64,000 bases of DNA from Bordetella parapertussis (GTDB taxonomy: Bacteria > Pseudomonadota > Gammaproteobacteria > Burkholderiales > Casimicrobiaceae). The position numbers and the translations under genes were made by a program. Within the stretch, counting starts at the first letter, position 1, and each line of letters begins with the position of its first letter. Below, in pieces: positions 8,118 through 17,140 of the stretch. The stretch spans positions 128,629-192,628 of the forward strand of contig CALQLA020000001.1 of the NCBI GenBank assembly GCA_943331295.2. The letters run 5' to 3'. The notes under the pieces were generated by a model. That model was given only the letters and a program-made list of their open reading frames with translations, searched no databases and was not told the DNA's origin.

Positions 8118-8846
8118 CTACGCCAGGTTGCGGTTCCACATGTCGAGGATCGTCGCGAAGCTCGCTTCGGCCGCGATCGCCTGGTAGTCGTTGCGCGCCG
8201 GAAAACAGAAGCCGTGGTGGCTGCCCGCGAACGTCTCCATCCTGTGCCGCGTGCCCGCCTTGGCCAGCGCCGCCTGCAGCGCCGGGACGATGGTGGCCGG
8301 CACCGACGGATCGACCTCGGCGAAACCGATGTAGAGCTCGCCGCCGACGCGATCGAGCATCAGGTGCGGCGAATCCGGCTGGTCGGTCACGAGATCCACG
8401 CCGTAGAGCGACGCGGCCGCCTTCATCCGCGGGAAATGTGCGGCGGCGGCGATCGCGAACGGCCCGCTCATGCAGTGACCGACGCAGCCGAGCGGGCCCG
8501 GCTTCACCTTGTCCTGCGCGTCGAGGAACCCGATCATCCCGGCGGTGTCGTCCATCACCGCGGCGATGGTGAGGCTCTTCATCGCGCCGCGGATCACGAC
8601 CGACATCGCGTCGTTGCGGCGCGGGATGTCGAAGCGCAGCGTGCCGAGCCGGTAATAGAGGTCGGGCACCAGGCAGTAGAACCCCTGGTTCGCGATCCGG
8701 CGGCCCATGTTGCGCAGCTCCTCGCGGAAGCCCGGCGCATCCATGTACAGGATGACCGGCGGGAACTGCCCGGGGCGGTCGGGGCAGGCGGCGAACGCGG
8801 GCTGGCGGCCGTACTTGGTGGTGATGACAACGTCGTTCTCGATCAT
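8118..8846 (-). CDS. Dienelactone hydrolase family protein
   Basis: A 242-residue alpha/beta hydrolase of the dienelactone hydrolase family, which opens lactones such as dienelactone to maleylacetate or acts on related esters. The Cys-Asp-His triad is visible: Cys125 in GHCMSG, Asp179 in GFAEVD, and His210/211 in GSHHGFCFP. PPVILYMDAPGFREEL and YCLVPDLYYRLG are typical of the family. The start ATG is preceded by GGAGACGAGAAC. The gene is co-oriented with the HpcH aldolase behind it (40-base gap) and probably co-transcribed. Confidence 0.92.
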   Translation of the reverse strand: MIENDVVITTKYGRQPAFAACPDRPGQFPPVILYMDAPGFREELRNMGRRIANQGFYCLVPDLYYRLGTLRFDIPRRNDAMSVVIRGAMKSLTIAAVMDDTAGMIGFLDAQDKVKPGPLGCVGHCMSGPFAIAAAAHFPRMKAAASLYGVDLVTDQPDSPHLMLDRVGGELYIGFAEVDPSVPATIVPALQAALAKAGTRHRMETFAGSHHGFCFPARNDYQAIAAEASFATILDMWNRNLA

Positions 8847-8886
8847 GTTCTCGTCTCCGGGCGGCCGGCGGCGATGCGCGCGCCGG

Positions 8887-9606
8887 TCATGTGGCCGACT
8901 GCGGCAGCAGCGCGCGGGCGCCCGCCACCAACAAGTCGTTGATCCACGCATAGTGCATGAAGTCCTCGCGGATGCGCTTGCCGGCGGCGCGAATCCGCCG
9001 CGCGGCGTCCTCGGCCGCGGCGATCACGTCCGGATGGGCGGAGTCACCCGGATGGCCCAGCGATTGCGCGAGGTCGAGCATCCCGAAGCTGAGGTAGTCG
9101 ACTTCCGGCAGCGCGGCGAGGTCGCCGGCCAGGTCGAGCCCCGCCTTGCTCTCGATCATCAGGCAGATCGACAGCCCGGCATTGGCAGCCGTCATGTAGC
9201 CGGGGCGGCTGTCGATGTGCAGGCCGTACTCGGGGCGGCCCGCGCCGTAGGAGCGGTTGCCGACGGGCGCGAAGCAGGCGGCATCGATCACTGCCCGCGC
9301 GTCGGCGAGCGTTTCGATGTGCGGCGCGACGATGCCGCGGACGCCACGGTCGAGGAAGCGCGTGATCGTGCCGGTCGAGATGTCCGGGATGCGCGCGATG
9401 GGCGTCAGGCCGCGGCTCTCGGCGGCGAGGCAGGCCTGCTCGATGTCGCGCCAGTCGAAGGAGCCGTGCTCGCCGTCGATGTAGATGAACTGGAGGTCGG
9501 CCTTCGCCAGCACTTCGATCGCGGTCGGCGCGGGGAACGTGAAGTGAACGCCACGCACGCGCCGGCCCGACGCCGCAGCTTCCTTGACGGCATTGCTGAT
9601 CTTCAT
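8887..9606 (-). CDS. HpcH/HpaI aldolase family protein
   Basis: This 239-residue class II aldolase would cleave a 4-hydroxy-2-oxo acid to pyruvate plus an aldehyde, or act on a malate-type substrate. The catalytic core is recognisable: YIDGEHGSFDW (His47), IARIPD (Arg72), VRGIVAPHIET, then the metal ligands in MIESKAG (Glu) and SFGMLDLAQSLG (Asp). It is the first gene of the left-reading block and is divergent from a LysR regulator, so it is a likely direct target. A hydratase-like gene at the far end of the same block would supply its substrate in a meta-type route. Confidence 0.92.
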   Translation of the reverse strand: MKISNAVKEAAASGRRVRGVHFTFPAPTAIEVLAKADLQFIYIDGEHGSFDWRDIEQACLAAESRGLTPIARIPDISTGTITRFLDRGVRGIVAPHIETLADARAVIDAACFAPVGNRSYGAGRPEYGLHIDSRPGYMTAANAGLSICLMIESKAGLDLAGDLAALPEVDYLSFGMLDLAQSLGHPGDSAHPDVIAAAEDAARRIRAAGKRIREDFMHYAWINDLLVAGARALLPQSAT

Positions 9607-9758
9607 GGTTCTGGAGCCTCCGATGATGCCGAAGCTTAGCGGTCGGCCATCGCAAAGAAAAGCTTATTTTTGTGGAGTATTATGATCGTCATTGCCTATC
9701 AACTACCCGCCTATCCACTGCCCTTGCCGCGCCGGGCCCGGCGGCATCCCTCGAGCGC
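9607..9758. promoter_or_regulatory. Divergent promoter region, aldolase / LysR
   Basis: This 152-base gap separates the aldolase start (minus) from the LysR start (plus). It is AT-richer than the genes. AAGCTTA occurs twice in direct orientation, at 9632-9638 and 9660-9666, 28 bases apart, which would place them on nearly the same helix face. A TATTAT hexamer at 9679-9684 could be the -10 of the LysR gene. A LysR-type auto-repression and activation site is expected here; the exact box is not resolved. Confidence 0.45.
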
Positions 9759-10658
9759 ATGAACGTCACCCTGAGCCAGCTGAAGGCCTTCGAGCGGATC
9801 GTGCGGCTCGGCAGCTTCCACGCCGCGGCGCGCGAGCTGCGCTTGAGCCAGCCCAGCGTCTCGCAGCGCATCCGCGAGCTCGAAGCCGCGCTGGCGACGC
9901 CTTTGTTCATCCGGCGCGGGCCCCGGATCAGCCTCACTGCCGAAGGGCACGCGCTGATGGAGTACGCGGACCGGCTGCTCGGCACCGCGGGCGAAATGAT
10001 CGAGCGCTTCCGCACCCGCGATCCGCTGAAGGGGATGCTGCGGCTCGGTCTCAACGAGAGCTTCGCCCTCATCTGCCTGCCCGAGCTGCTGCGCCGGCTC
10101 GAGCAGCGCTATCCCGGCATCAAGACTTCGGTGTTCGTCGGCGACACGGGGCTCGTCAGCCGCCGCCTCGACGAGAAGGAGCTCGACATCGCGATCGTGT
10201 CCGAGCCCAGCGTCGGCGCCGGCGTGCTGCATGAGCCCTTGGGCATCAACCGGCTGGGCTGGTTCGCCGGAACCGGGTTCGAGCTTGCGCGCGGCGTGCT
10301 TTCGCCGGCGGACCTGTGCCAGTTCCACCTGATCGTGAGCCCGCCGACGGCGAAGCTGCACTCGACCGTCAGCAAGTGGTTCGCCGACGCCGGGGCCACG
10401 CCCCTGCGCGTCAGCACCTGCAACAGCCTGTCGGCGACGATCCTCGCGATCCGCCACGGGACGGCGATCGGACTCGTGCCCGTCCGCGTGATGGACGACG
10501 AGATCGAGCGGCGCCGCGCGAAGCGAATCCTGGTGGCGCCCGACGTGCCGGCGCACCGCGTCTCGATCTGCTACCAGAGCAGCGAGTTCGGGCCGGGGCT
10601 GAAGGTGCTGGTGGACCTCACGCGCGAGCTGATCGCGGAGCACCGGCTCTTCGTCTGA
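9759..10658 (+). CDS. LysR-family transcriptional regulator
   Basis: A 299-residue LysR protein: N-terminal winged helix (LKAFERIVRLGSFHAAARELRLSQPSVSQRIRELE) and a periplasmic-binding-like effector domain from about residue 90. MNVTLSQLKAF is the natural start; an in-frame GTG at 9672 would add 29 residues without family similarity. It is divergent from the HpcH aldolase and likely controls the 1.8-9.6 kb catabolic block in response to a pathway intermediate. Its end faces the fused TRAP permease with only 12 bases between. Confidence 0.93.
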   Translation: MNVTLSQLKAFERIVRLGSFHAAARELRLSQPSVSQRIRELEAALATPLFIRRGPRISLTAEGHALMEYADRLLGTAGEMIERFRTRDPLKGMLRLGLNESFALICLPELLRRLEQRYPGIKTSVFVGDTGLVSRRLDEKELDIAIVSEPSVGAGVLHEPLGINRLGWFAGTGFELARGVLSPADLCQFHLIVSPPTAKLHSTVSKWFADAGATPLRVSTCNSLSATILAIRHGTAIGLVPVRVMDDEIERRRAKRILVAPDVPAHRVSICYQSSEFGPGLKVLVDLTRELIAEHRLFV

Positions 10659-10670
10659 CCGCGTCCGCGC

Positions 10671-12521
10671 CTACTTGGCGAGGTGCAGCAGGTGCGGCAC
10701 CGCCAGCGTGAACCACGGCACGAAGGCGACCACGACCGTGCCGAGCACGAGTACCAGGAAATACGGGACCATCGCCCGCGTCGCGCGATCGACGTCCGCG
10801 CGGACGACGGCGCACGCGATGTAGAAGCCGACGCCGAGCGGCGGCAGGAAGGCCCCGATGCCCATCGCGACCAGCAGGACGATGCCGTAGTGCAGCGGGT
10901 CGACGCCCGCCTGCGGCGCGAGCGGCACGAGGAGCGGCGCGAGGATCAGGATGGCCGGCAGGCCCTCGAGCAGCGAGCCCAGCACGATCAGCGCGACGAT
11001 CGAGACGAGAAGGAAGGCGGCGGGCCCGGCGACGCCGCTGGTGACGAGCTCGGCCAGCCGCTGCGGCAGCTCGGCCGCCGACAGCGTCCACGAGAAGCTC
11101 TGCGCCGCGGCCAGCGTGAACAGCACCATCCCGGAGATCGTCGACGCCTCGGCGACCATTCGCGCGAAGTCGCCCCGGCCGAGCTCGCGATAGACCAGCA
11201 GCGCGATCACGAGGCCGTAGGCCACCGCGAACGCCGAAACCTCGGTCGGCGTCGCAAACCCGAGCAGGATGCCGGCGAACAGCAGCACGGGCATCGACAG
11301 CGGAACGATCGCGCCCAGCGCCAGGCGGCCGAGCTGCCGGCGCGTCAGCGTCGATGGAGCGCGCCGCGCGGCCCGGACGTAGATCAGTGCCATCAGGCAG
11401 AGGGCGATCACCGCGGCCGGCACGAGTCCGGCGGCGAACAGCGCGGCGACGGACAGCGACGTCACCGAGCCCAGGACCAGCATCGCGAGGCTCGGCGGAA
11501 TGCACTCGCCCATCGCCGCCGACGCGGCAAGCAGTGCCGCCGAGTCGTCGATGTCGTACTTCTCCTTGTTCAGCATGTCGCGCATCACCATGCCCACGGC
11601 GGCGACGTCGGCCGCCTTGGAGCCGGAGATGCCCGAGACGATGTAGACGCTGACGACCATCACCTGCTGCAGGCCGCCGCGAAGCCCGCCCACCAGTGCC
11701 GCGACGAACGCGACCAGCCGGCGCGAGATGCCGCCCCGCTCCATCACGATGCCGGCGAAGATGAAGAACGGCAGCGCCAGCAGCACGAAGCGGCTGGTGC
11801 CGTCGACCATGTTCTGCGGGAGGGCGACGAGCGACACGGTGCCGCCGACGAACAGGAACTGCAGCGTGCCGAGGATCAGCGCGAACGCGATCGGCAGGCC
11901 CAGCACGGTGGTCAGCAGCACCGACGCGACGGCGAGCGAGATGTTGACCGTGGCCGAGACCTGCGGCCCCAGCGCGAAGCGGAGGCCGACGACGCACAGG
12001 ACCAGCACGGCGACTCCGGCGCCGCCCAGCAGGGCCGAGCGCGGCGAGGCCTGCCGCAGCCGGTCCACCGCATATACCGCGAGCACCGCCATCGAGCCGG
12101 CGATCGGCACGGCCAGCCACGTCGCGCTCATGCCGAGGATCGGCGTCGTCTCATCCCAGCGAATCCGCAGCAGCTGCGTCGCCTGCCAGCCGGTGACCGC
12201 GGCCATCGCGAGCACCAGCCAGTCGACCGCCGCGTAGCAGGCGAGGCGCGCGGGGGCCGGCAGTGCGTTGACGATCGTGCGGACCGAGATGTGCTGGTCC
12301 CGGCGGTAGGCGATGCCGCCCCCGAGAAACGCGATCACCGACAGCGCGAGTCCGGAGACCTCGTCGGCCCACAGGAACGGCGCGTCGAACAGTGCGCGAC
12401 CGAGGACGTTGCCGATCACGACGCAGAGTTCGCCCAGCAGCGCCCCTCCGACGAGGATGTCCACGGCCCGGTCGAGCCCGGAGAGCCCGCCCGGTGCATC
12501 CGCGCGCGCCGCGACGCTCAT
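10671..12521 (-). CDS. Fused TRAP transporter permease DctQM
   Basis: At 616 residues this is a DctQ-DctM fusion. Residues about 20-160 form the small-subunit domain with four helices and the loop FLGGGIAYRRDQHISV. From about residue 175 the large-subunit domain begins (LSVASVLL-like helix, VLGLPIAFALILG, ALPFFIFAGIVMERGG, SGISGSKAADVAAVG, GFATPTEVSAFAVAYG). It works with a DctP whose gene is two genes upstream in the same orientation (13277-14287), with a barrel-like protein gene in between. It is unlike the split DctQ/DctM pair at 4.2-6.1 kb, so the two systems are not recent duplicates. Confidence 0.93.
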   Translation of the reverse strand: MSVAARADAPGGLSGLDRAVDILVGGALLGELCVVIGNVLGRALFDAPFLWADEVSGLALSVIAFLGGGIAYRRDQHISVRTIVNALPAPARLACYAAVDWLVLAMAAVTGWQATQLLRIRWDETTPILGMSATWLAVPIAGSMAVLAVYAVDRLRQASPRSALLGGAGVAVLVLCVVGLRFALGPQVSATVNISLAVASVLLTTVLGLPIAFALILGTLQFLFVGGTVSLVALPQNMVDGTSRFVLLALPFFIFAGIVMERGGISRRLVAFVAALVGGLRGGLQQVMVVSVYIVSGISGSKAADVAAVGMVMRDMLNKEKYDIDDSAALLAASAAMGECIPPSLAMLVLGSVTSLSVAALFAAGLVPAAVIALCLMALIYVRAARRAPSTLTRRQLGRLALGAIVPLSMPVLLFAGILLGFATPTEVSAFAVAYGLVIALLVYRELGRGDFARMVAEASTISGMVLFTLAAAQSFSWTLSAAELPQRLAELVTSGVAGPAAFLLVSIVALIVLGSLLEGLPAILILAPLLVPLAPQAGVDPLHYGIVLLVAMGIGAFLPPLGVGFYIACAVVRADVDRATRAMVPYFLVLVLGTVVVAFVPWFTLAVPHLLHLAK

Positions 12522-12597
12522 CGTCGTGCCGGATGCGCGATGTGCCCGCGGACAGCCGCCGCGGCCGTGCGGCGCCCGCCGCGACTCCCGTCCCCGC

Positions 12598-13248
12598 TCA
12601 CCGCTTCGTCGGGAACGATCCCGCGTTCTGCCGGCGATAGAGCGCGTAGACGTTGACCGTGTCGACGTGCGAGGCCGCCGCGCCGAACACCGCGATGTCC
12701 GCCGTCGCGGTCGGCCCGGTGCCGCGCACTTCGACCAGTCCCAGGCAATCGGTGCCGTCCGCCTGCGGCGACCTGAACACCCGCACCTGCGCGACCTCCG
12801 GGTGCCCTTCGTAGAGCTTGCGCATGCCCTTGACGACGACCGCCTCCAGCGCCTGCGGCACCTGCCGGAACCGCCAGACGACCAGCCGGGAGTAGCCGCC
12901 CTGGTCGCCCAGAAGCGCGTTCCCGGGATAGATCTGGTGGCCCGCCGCCCGGTACTGCCCCCAGACCTTGCCCATGATCCGGTGGGTCCAGCGCGAGTAC
13001 CGCGCGCCCGCGATCGCCGCGTACGCGGGTCCGTCGAGCACGCCGGGCGTCGTCAGGTCGTAGGCGGCGAGGTACCTCGGCCAGCCGTCGATGCAGATGA
13101 AGCGCGCGGCGGTCTCGAAGCCTTCGCAGCCTTCCCGCTCCGGAAAATGCTCGGTGTCGTACCACTCCTGGAACTCTTCCTCCATCGCCGGCGGCGGCTC
13201 CATCGTCGCCAGCAGCAGTCCTTTGGGTTCGTCCACCTTCTTCGGCAT
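12598..13248 (-). CDS. Putative dimeric alpha-beta barrel (EthD-like) protein
   Basis: A 216-residue protein of unknown function. The N-terminal half contains EEEFQEWYDTEHFPEREG, a motif seen in EthD-like/stress-responsive alpha-beta barrel proteins, where the Tyr/His face a small hydrophobic ligand. The C-terminal half (LEAVVVKGMRKLYEGHPEVAQVRVFRS) may be a second ferredoxin-like repeat. The ribosome site GGGAGAACGGAG supports the start. It is encoded between dctP and dctQM of the same TRAP system, an uncommon place that suggests it handles the imported solute. Function remains unassigned. Confidence 0.7.
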   Translation of the reverse strand: MPKKVDEPKGLLLATMEPPPAMEEEFQEWYDTEHFPEREGCEGFETAARFICIDGWPRYLAAYDLTTPGVLDGPAYAAIAGARYSRWTHRIMGKVWGQYRAAGHQIYPGNALLGDQGGYSRLVVWRFRQVPQALEAVVVKGMRKLYEGHPEVAQVRVFRSPQADGTDCLGLVEVRGTGPTATADIAVFGAAASHVDTVNVYALYRRQNAGSFPTKR

Positions 13249-13276
13249 GCTCCGTTCTCCCTGTGGCGTTCCGCCG

Positions 13277-14287
13277 CTACTGCTGCGCCATGATCATGTT
13301 GAAGAGTTCCTGGTACTTCGGCTTGAACTCCGTGTACACGGGTTCCATCTTCGCCTGGAACGCCCTGAAGTCGGTGTCGCTGAACTGCAGGCCCTTGTCC
13401 TTGCAGAACTGGGCGGCGCGCTCCGACGCGGCGCCGATCTCGGTGCGCCAGTACGGCTGGATCGACTTCGCGGCGGCGCGGAACGCGTCGCGGTCGGCTT
13501 CCGTCATCTGCGCCCAGCGCGCCTTGCTCACCACCAGCACCCCGGCGTTGTAGACGTGGTTGGTGAGCGCCACGAACTTGTTCACCTCGAACATCTTGAA
13601 CGTGACGACGGTCGGCAAGGGGAACTCGACGCCGTCGATCGTCTTCTGCGACAGCGCGAGGTACACCTCGCTGCCGTCCATCACGACCGGGATCGCCCCG
13701 ACCGCCTTGAACATGGCGGCGAACACCGGCGCCGGCTGGATGCGCATCTTCACGCCGCGCAGGTCGTCGGGTACGCGCACCACCTTCTCCCGCGTCTCCA
13801 CCTGCCGCCACCCGTACCAGCCCCAGGTGAGGCCGATCATGTTCTTGGCCTCCATGTCGACGAACAGCCGGCGCCCGACTTCGCCGTCGAGGATCTTCTC
13901 CGCCGACGCCGCGTCCTTGAACAGGAACGGCAGGTCGACGACCTGGATCGACGGGACGAACGACTCGAGGAACCCGGTGGTGACGATCGCCGCGTCGATG
14001 ATCCCGGTCTGCAGGCTCGAGACGACGTTGACGCCGCTGCCGAGCGAGCCGCCGATGAACACCTGCACCCGGTACTTGCCGTTGGTGCGCTTGGCGACGT
14101 CGTCGCCGAAGCGCTGGCCCACCGTGTACGAGACGTCCTGCGTCGTGTCGTTGGTCGCGAGCTTCAGCACGATCGGGTCTGCCGCCAGCGCGCGTCCCGG
14201 GGCCGCGGCGAGCGCCGCTCCCGCTCCGATGCCGGCTACGAACGCGCGCCGGGAAACCGGCCGCCTGTCACTCCTCGGTTCGCTCAT
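13277..14287 (-). CDS. TRAP transporter substrate-binding protein DctP
   Basis: A 336-residue binding protein with a Tat signal (SRRAFVAGIGAGAALAAAP, then RALAA). GVKMRIQPAP contributes the ligand-binding arginine; SEVYLALSQKTIDGVEFPLPT is the family signature. GAGGAGCGACACGAG before the ATG fixes the start; a longer in-frame ATG at 14359 lacks a signal-peptide-like beginning. It heads a minus-strand operon dctP - barrel-like protein - dctQM and is divergent from an amidohydrolase that may act on the imported compound. Confidence 0.94.
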   Translation of the reverse strand: MSEPRSDRRPVSRRAFVAGIGAGAALAAAPGRALAADPIVLKLATNDTTQDVSYTVGQRFGDDVAKRTNGKYRVQVFIGGSLGSGVNVVSSLQTGIIDAAIVTTGFLESFVPSIQVVDLPFLFKDAASAEKILDGEVGRRLFVDMEAKNMIGLTWGWYGWRQVETREKVVRVPDDLRGVKMRIQPAPVFAAMFKAVGAIPVVMDGSEVYLALSQKTIDGVEFPLPTVVTFKMFEVNKFVALTNHVYNAGVLVVSKARWAQMTEADRDAFRAAAKSIQPYWRTEIGAASERAAQFCKDKGLQFSDTDFRAFQAKMEPVYTEFKPKYQELFNMIMAQQ

Positions 14288-14456
14288 CTCGTGTCGCTCC
14301 TCGTGGTTTGGAAATCGTCCTGCACGCACGCCGGCTTCGTGCCGGCGCTTGACGCCCATTTTTATTCATAGAATACTCAATAAAAGGCCGGTGCGCGACC
14401 CCTGCCGCCGGCCCGGAACGCTCCGGCCGGACAACGTAGCCACAGGAGGCATCCCG
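14288..14456. promoter_or_regulatory. Divergent promoter region, dctP / amidohydrolase
   Basis: The AT-rich centre (14350-14385) stands out from the GC-rich surroundings. On the plus strand TTGACG at 14349-14354 and the hexamers TAGAAT (14369-14374) or AATACT (14372-14377) could make a promoter for the amidohydrolase; the fit is only moderate. The 21-base segment 14363-14383, ending TCAATAA, resembles two direct repeats at 39968 and 40060. The TetR gene downstream of the amidohydrolase is the obvious candidate regulator. Confidence 0.45.
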
Positions 14457-15320
14457 ATGGAGCTGTGCCAGCCGCCGCGCGCGGAGATCAACACCCCCAG
14501 GCTGAAGGTTCCCCCGCTCGCCTGCGACACGCACGCGCACATCCTCGGGCCGCCGGAGCGCTTCCCGTACGTCCCCGATCGCAGCTACACGCCGCCCGAC
14601 GCGGTGCCCTCCTCGTACCTGCGGATGCTTGGGACGCTCGGCATCGAGCGGATGGTCGTCGTGCAGGCGAGCTGCTACGGCGAGAACAACGACCGCGCCG
14701 TCGCCGCCGTGGCGGAGCTGGGACCGAAGCGCGCCTGCGGGGTCGCGATGGTCGGCGCCGCGGTCACCGCCGCAGAGCTGCGCCGCCTCGACGACGCCGG
14801 CATCCGGGCGACCCGCTTCATCACCACCGCCAAGGGCGGGCCCACGCTCGACCAGCTGCCCGAGGTGGCGCGGAAGGTCGCCCCGTTCGGCTGGCACATC
14901 GAGATGTACGTGCCGCCGGCGGTCTGGCCCGCCGTGCTGCCGGTGGTGGCGGCACTTCCCGTGCCGGTGGTCTTCGACCACATGGGCGGGATGATGGCCG
15001 ACACCCCCGTCGACGACCCCGTCTTCCGGCGCATCCTGTCGCTGCTCGAGTCGGGCCGCTGCTGGACGAAGCTGACCGGCTACCGCCCGTCGCGGGCCGG
15101 GCCACCCTACGCCGACGTGGCGGCGCTCGCGCGCCTGTTCCTCAGCCACGCGCCCGATCGCTGCGTGTGGGGGTCGGACTGGCCGCACACCAACCTGGAG
15201 GGCTACATGCCCGACGACGGCGACCTGCTCGATCTGCTCGCCGACTGGGCACCGGACGCCGCCCTGAGGCACAAGGTTCTGGTCGACAACCCGGCAATGC
15301 TGTACCGTTTCGCCACCTGA
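14457..15320 (+). CDS. Amidohydrolase 2 family, PDC lactonase-like
   Basis: This 287-residue metal-dependent hydrolase resembles 2-pyrone-4,6-dicarboxylate lactonase and related amidohydrolase-2 enzymes that open lactones or decarboxylate aromatic acids. CDTHAHILGP at residues 23-32 carries the metal ligands His26 and His28; WHIEMY (His147), FDHMGG (His175) and WGSDWPHTN (Asp241) complete the barrel active site. ACAGGAGGCATCCCG precedes the ATG. It is divergent from a TRAP dctP and followed by a TetR gene, so import, hydrolysis and control are adjacent. Actual substrate unknown; PDC itself is one option. Confidence 0.9.
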   Translation: MELCQPPRAEINTPRLKVPPLACDTHAHILGPPERFPYVPDRSYTPPDAVPSSYLRMLGTLGIERMVVVQASCYGENNDRAVAAVAELGPKRACGVAMVGAAVTAAELRRLDDAGIRATRFITTAKGGPTLDQLPEVARKVAPFGWHIEMYVPPAVWPAVLPVVAALPVPVVFDHMGGMMADTPVDDPVFRRILSLLESGRCWTKLTGYRPSRAGPPYADVAALARLFLSHAPDRCVWGSDWPHTNLEGYMPDDGDLLDLLADWAPDAALRHKVLVDNPAMLYRFAT

Positions 15321-15404
15321 GCCGCGCCGGGAGGTTGCGTCCTCCGGCGTAAAGCGGTATCCACGGCCCCGAGCCACAAAACCGCGCGACCCGAGACCCT
15401 CGCA

Positions 15405-16184
15405 ATGCCCCCGACCCGCCGCCCGAAGGCCAGCCCCGCTGCACGAAAGAAGACCAGGACCGCCGCCCCCGCGCCGAAGCCGCGGCAGCGAATGCAGCCC
15501 GAGGACCGGGAGCGGATGATCATCAAGGAAGCCACCCGCTACTTCGCGGAGGTGGGCTTGAACGGCGGCACGCTGGAGCTCGCGCGGCGGATGGACATCA
15601 CGCAGCCGCTGCTCTACAAGTACTTCCCGACCAAGGAGGCGATGATCGAACGGGTGTTCGAGGGCCTCTTTCCGGGGCACTGGGATCCGCGCTGGGAGGA
15701 CCTGCTCGACGACAGGTCGCTGCCGCTGCCCGACCGCCTGAAGCGGTTCTACAAGGACTATGCCAAGCTGGTGCTGACCTACGAGCACGTGCGGCTGTTC
15801 CTGTTCAGCGGCCTCGGCAACTTCACCTACAACGCCCGGTACTACTCGATCCTCACGCAGCGGATCTTCACCCGCATCGTCCGCGCGCTGCGCGCCGACG
15901 CCGCCGGGCCGGGCGCCGCGGCTTCCCGCAAGCCGATCACCGCGCGCGAGCTCGAGATCGCGCAGTCGCTGCACGCGGCGGTGTACCAGATCTGCTTCCG
16001 GCGCTGGATCCACAGCGAGCCGCTGCGGATGGACATCGACGCGCTGATCGACCTCAAGGTCGACCTCTTCCTGCTGGGCGCGCGCGCGCTGCTGCAGGCG
16101 CCGCCCGCGGCTGCCCCGCGCAAGGCGCGGCCGCGCGCCTCCGGTCAGGCTGCCGGACCCTCGCCGCGCGCCCGCACGGCATAG
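15405..16184 (+). CDS. TetR-family transcriptional regulator
   Basis: A 259-residue TetR protein. The first 30 residues are a Lys/Arg/Pro/Ala-rich tail that may add DNA affinity. The helix-turn-helix follows: IIKEATRYFAEVGLNGGTLELARRMDITQPLLYKYFPTKEAMIERVF. The ligand domain has FYKDYAKLVLTYEHVRLFLFSGLGNF. The C-terminal tail is also Ala/Arg-rich. Its last 40 bases overlap the convergent dehydrogenase gene. Likely targets are its own operon and the dctP/amidohydrolase divergent promoter. Confidence 0.92.
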   Translation: MPPTRRPKASPAARKKTRTAAPAPKPRQRMQPEDRERMIIKEATRYFAEVGLNGGTLELARRMDITQPLLYKYFPTKEAMIERVFEGLFPGHWDPRWEDLLDDRSLPLPDRLKRFYKDYAKLVLTYEHVRLFLFSGLGNFTYNARYYSILTQRIFTRIVRALRADAAGPGAAASRKPITARELEIAQSLHAAVYQICFRRWIHSEPLRMDIDALIDLKVDLFLLGARALLQAPPAAAPRKARPRASGQAAGPSPRARTA

Positions 16185-17140
16185 GCTTCGGGGTTGTAGA
16201 CGAATTCCGGCCGCCGCCCGGCCAGCTCGTCCAGGATCGATTGCGCGGCGCAGACCGCCACCCGCGTCAGCGCGGCGCCGGTCTGCCCGGCGACGTGCGG
16301 CGACAACACCACATTCGGAAACGTGCGCAGCGGCGAATCCGCCGGGAGCGGCTCGACCGCATAGGTGTCGAGCGCCGCGCCGGCCAGGGTGCCGCCGGCC
16401 AGCGCGGCGACGAGCGCGCCCTCGTCGACGATCTCGCCGCGCGCGGTGTTGACGAAGAGCGCCGTCGGCTTCATCGCCGCGAACGCGCGGGCATCGAACA
16501 GCCTGGCCGTGGCGGGCGTGAGCCGCGCGTGCACGCTGACAACGTCGGCCGCGGCCAGCAGCGCGTCGAACGACACCAGCGCGATCGCCGGGTCTGGGGT
16601 CGCGGCAAGCGCGGGGTCGAACGCGACGACGCGCATGCCGAACCCCAGGGCCTGCCGCGCAACGCGTCGCCCGATCGCACCCAGCCCGACGATGCCGAGG
16701 GTCCCGCCGTCGAGCTCGATCCCCACCTGCGGCGCGCGCAGCCAGCCGCCGGCGCGCATGCCGGCGTCGGCGCCGGGCAGCTTGCGCGCCAGCGCCAGCA
16801 GCAGCGCGAACGAATACTCGGCGACCGCCGCGGCGTTACCGGCGCCGGTGGTGGTGACGATCACGCCGCGCGCGGTGGCGGCGTCGAGGTCGACCGCGTC
16901 CACGCCGGCGCCGTGGCGGGCGACGATGCGCAGCTTCGGCGCCGCCGCGATCACGCCCGCGGTGACGGTGCCCAGGCGGGCGAGGATTGCCGTGGCGTCG
17001 ACGCAGGCCGCGGCGAGCTCGCGCTCGGCCGGGTACGCGTCGAGCGTGCGCACGTCGCAGGTGCCGGCGAGCAGCGCGGCGGCCTCGGGTCGGATCGTGT
17101 CGTCGGTGAAGACGACGAGCGGGCGGCGGGTGGGTTGCAT
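16145..17140 (-). CDS. D-2-hydroxyacid dehydrogenase (NAD-dependent)
   Basis: A 331-residue member of the D-isomer 2-hydroxyacid dehydrogenase family (phosphoglycerate/glyoxylate/hydroxypyruvate reductase type). GIVGLGAIGRR at residues 149-159 binds NAD(P). The catalytic Arg234 (NTARGEIVDE), Glu263 (AVEP) and His282 (SPHVAGQTG) are all in place. The gene overlaps the TetR gene by 40 bases tail to tail and diverges from an orphan Bug binding-protein gene, with which it shares an AT-rich control region. It would interconvert a 2-oxo acid and a 2-hydroxy acid; the exact pair is not determined. Confidence 0.92.
   Translation of the reverse strand: MQPTRRPLVVFTDDTIRPEAAALLAGTCDVRTLDAYPAERELAAACVDATAILARLGTVTAGVIAAAPKLRIVARHGAGVDAVDLDAATARGVIVTTTGAGNAAAVAEYSFALLLALARKLPGADAGMRAGGWLRAPQVGIELDGGTLGIVGLGAIGRRVARQALGFGMRVVAFDPALAATPDPAIALVSFDALLAAADVVSVHARLTPATARLFDARAFAAMKPTALFVNTARGEIVDEGALVAALAGGTLAGAALDTYAVEPLPADSPLRTFPNVVLSPHVAGQTGAALTRVAVCAAQSILDELAGRRPEFVYNPEAYAVRARGEGPAA

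Noticed and set aside
9672..9758. Longer LysR form starting at GTG 9672
   Set aside because: The extra 29 residues do not look like LysR and would cover the probable operator region; MNVTLSQLKAF is the canonical start.
10683..12656. 657-codon plus-strand frame opposite the fused TRAP permease
   Set aside because: Same composition pattern of a shadow; the opposite strand has a full DctQM with membrane helices.
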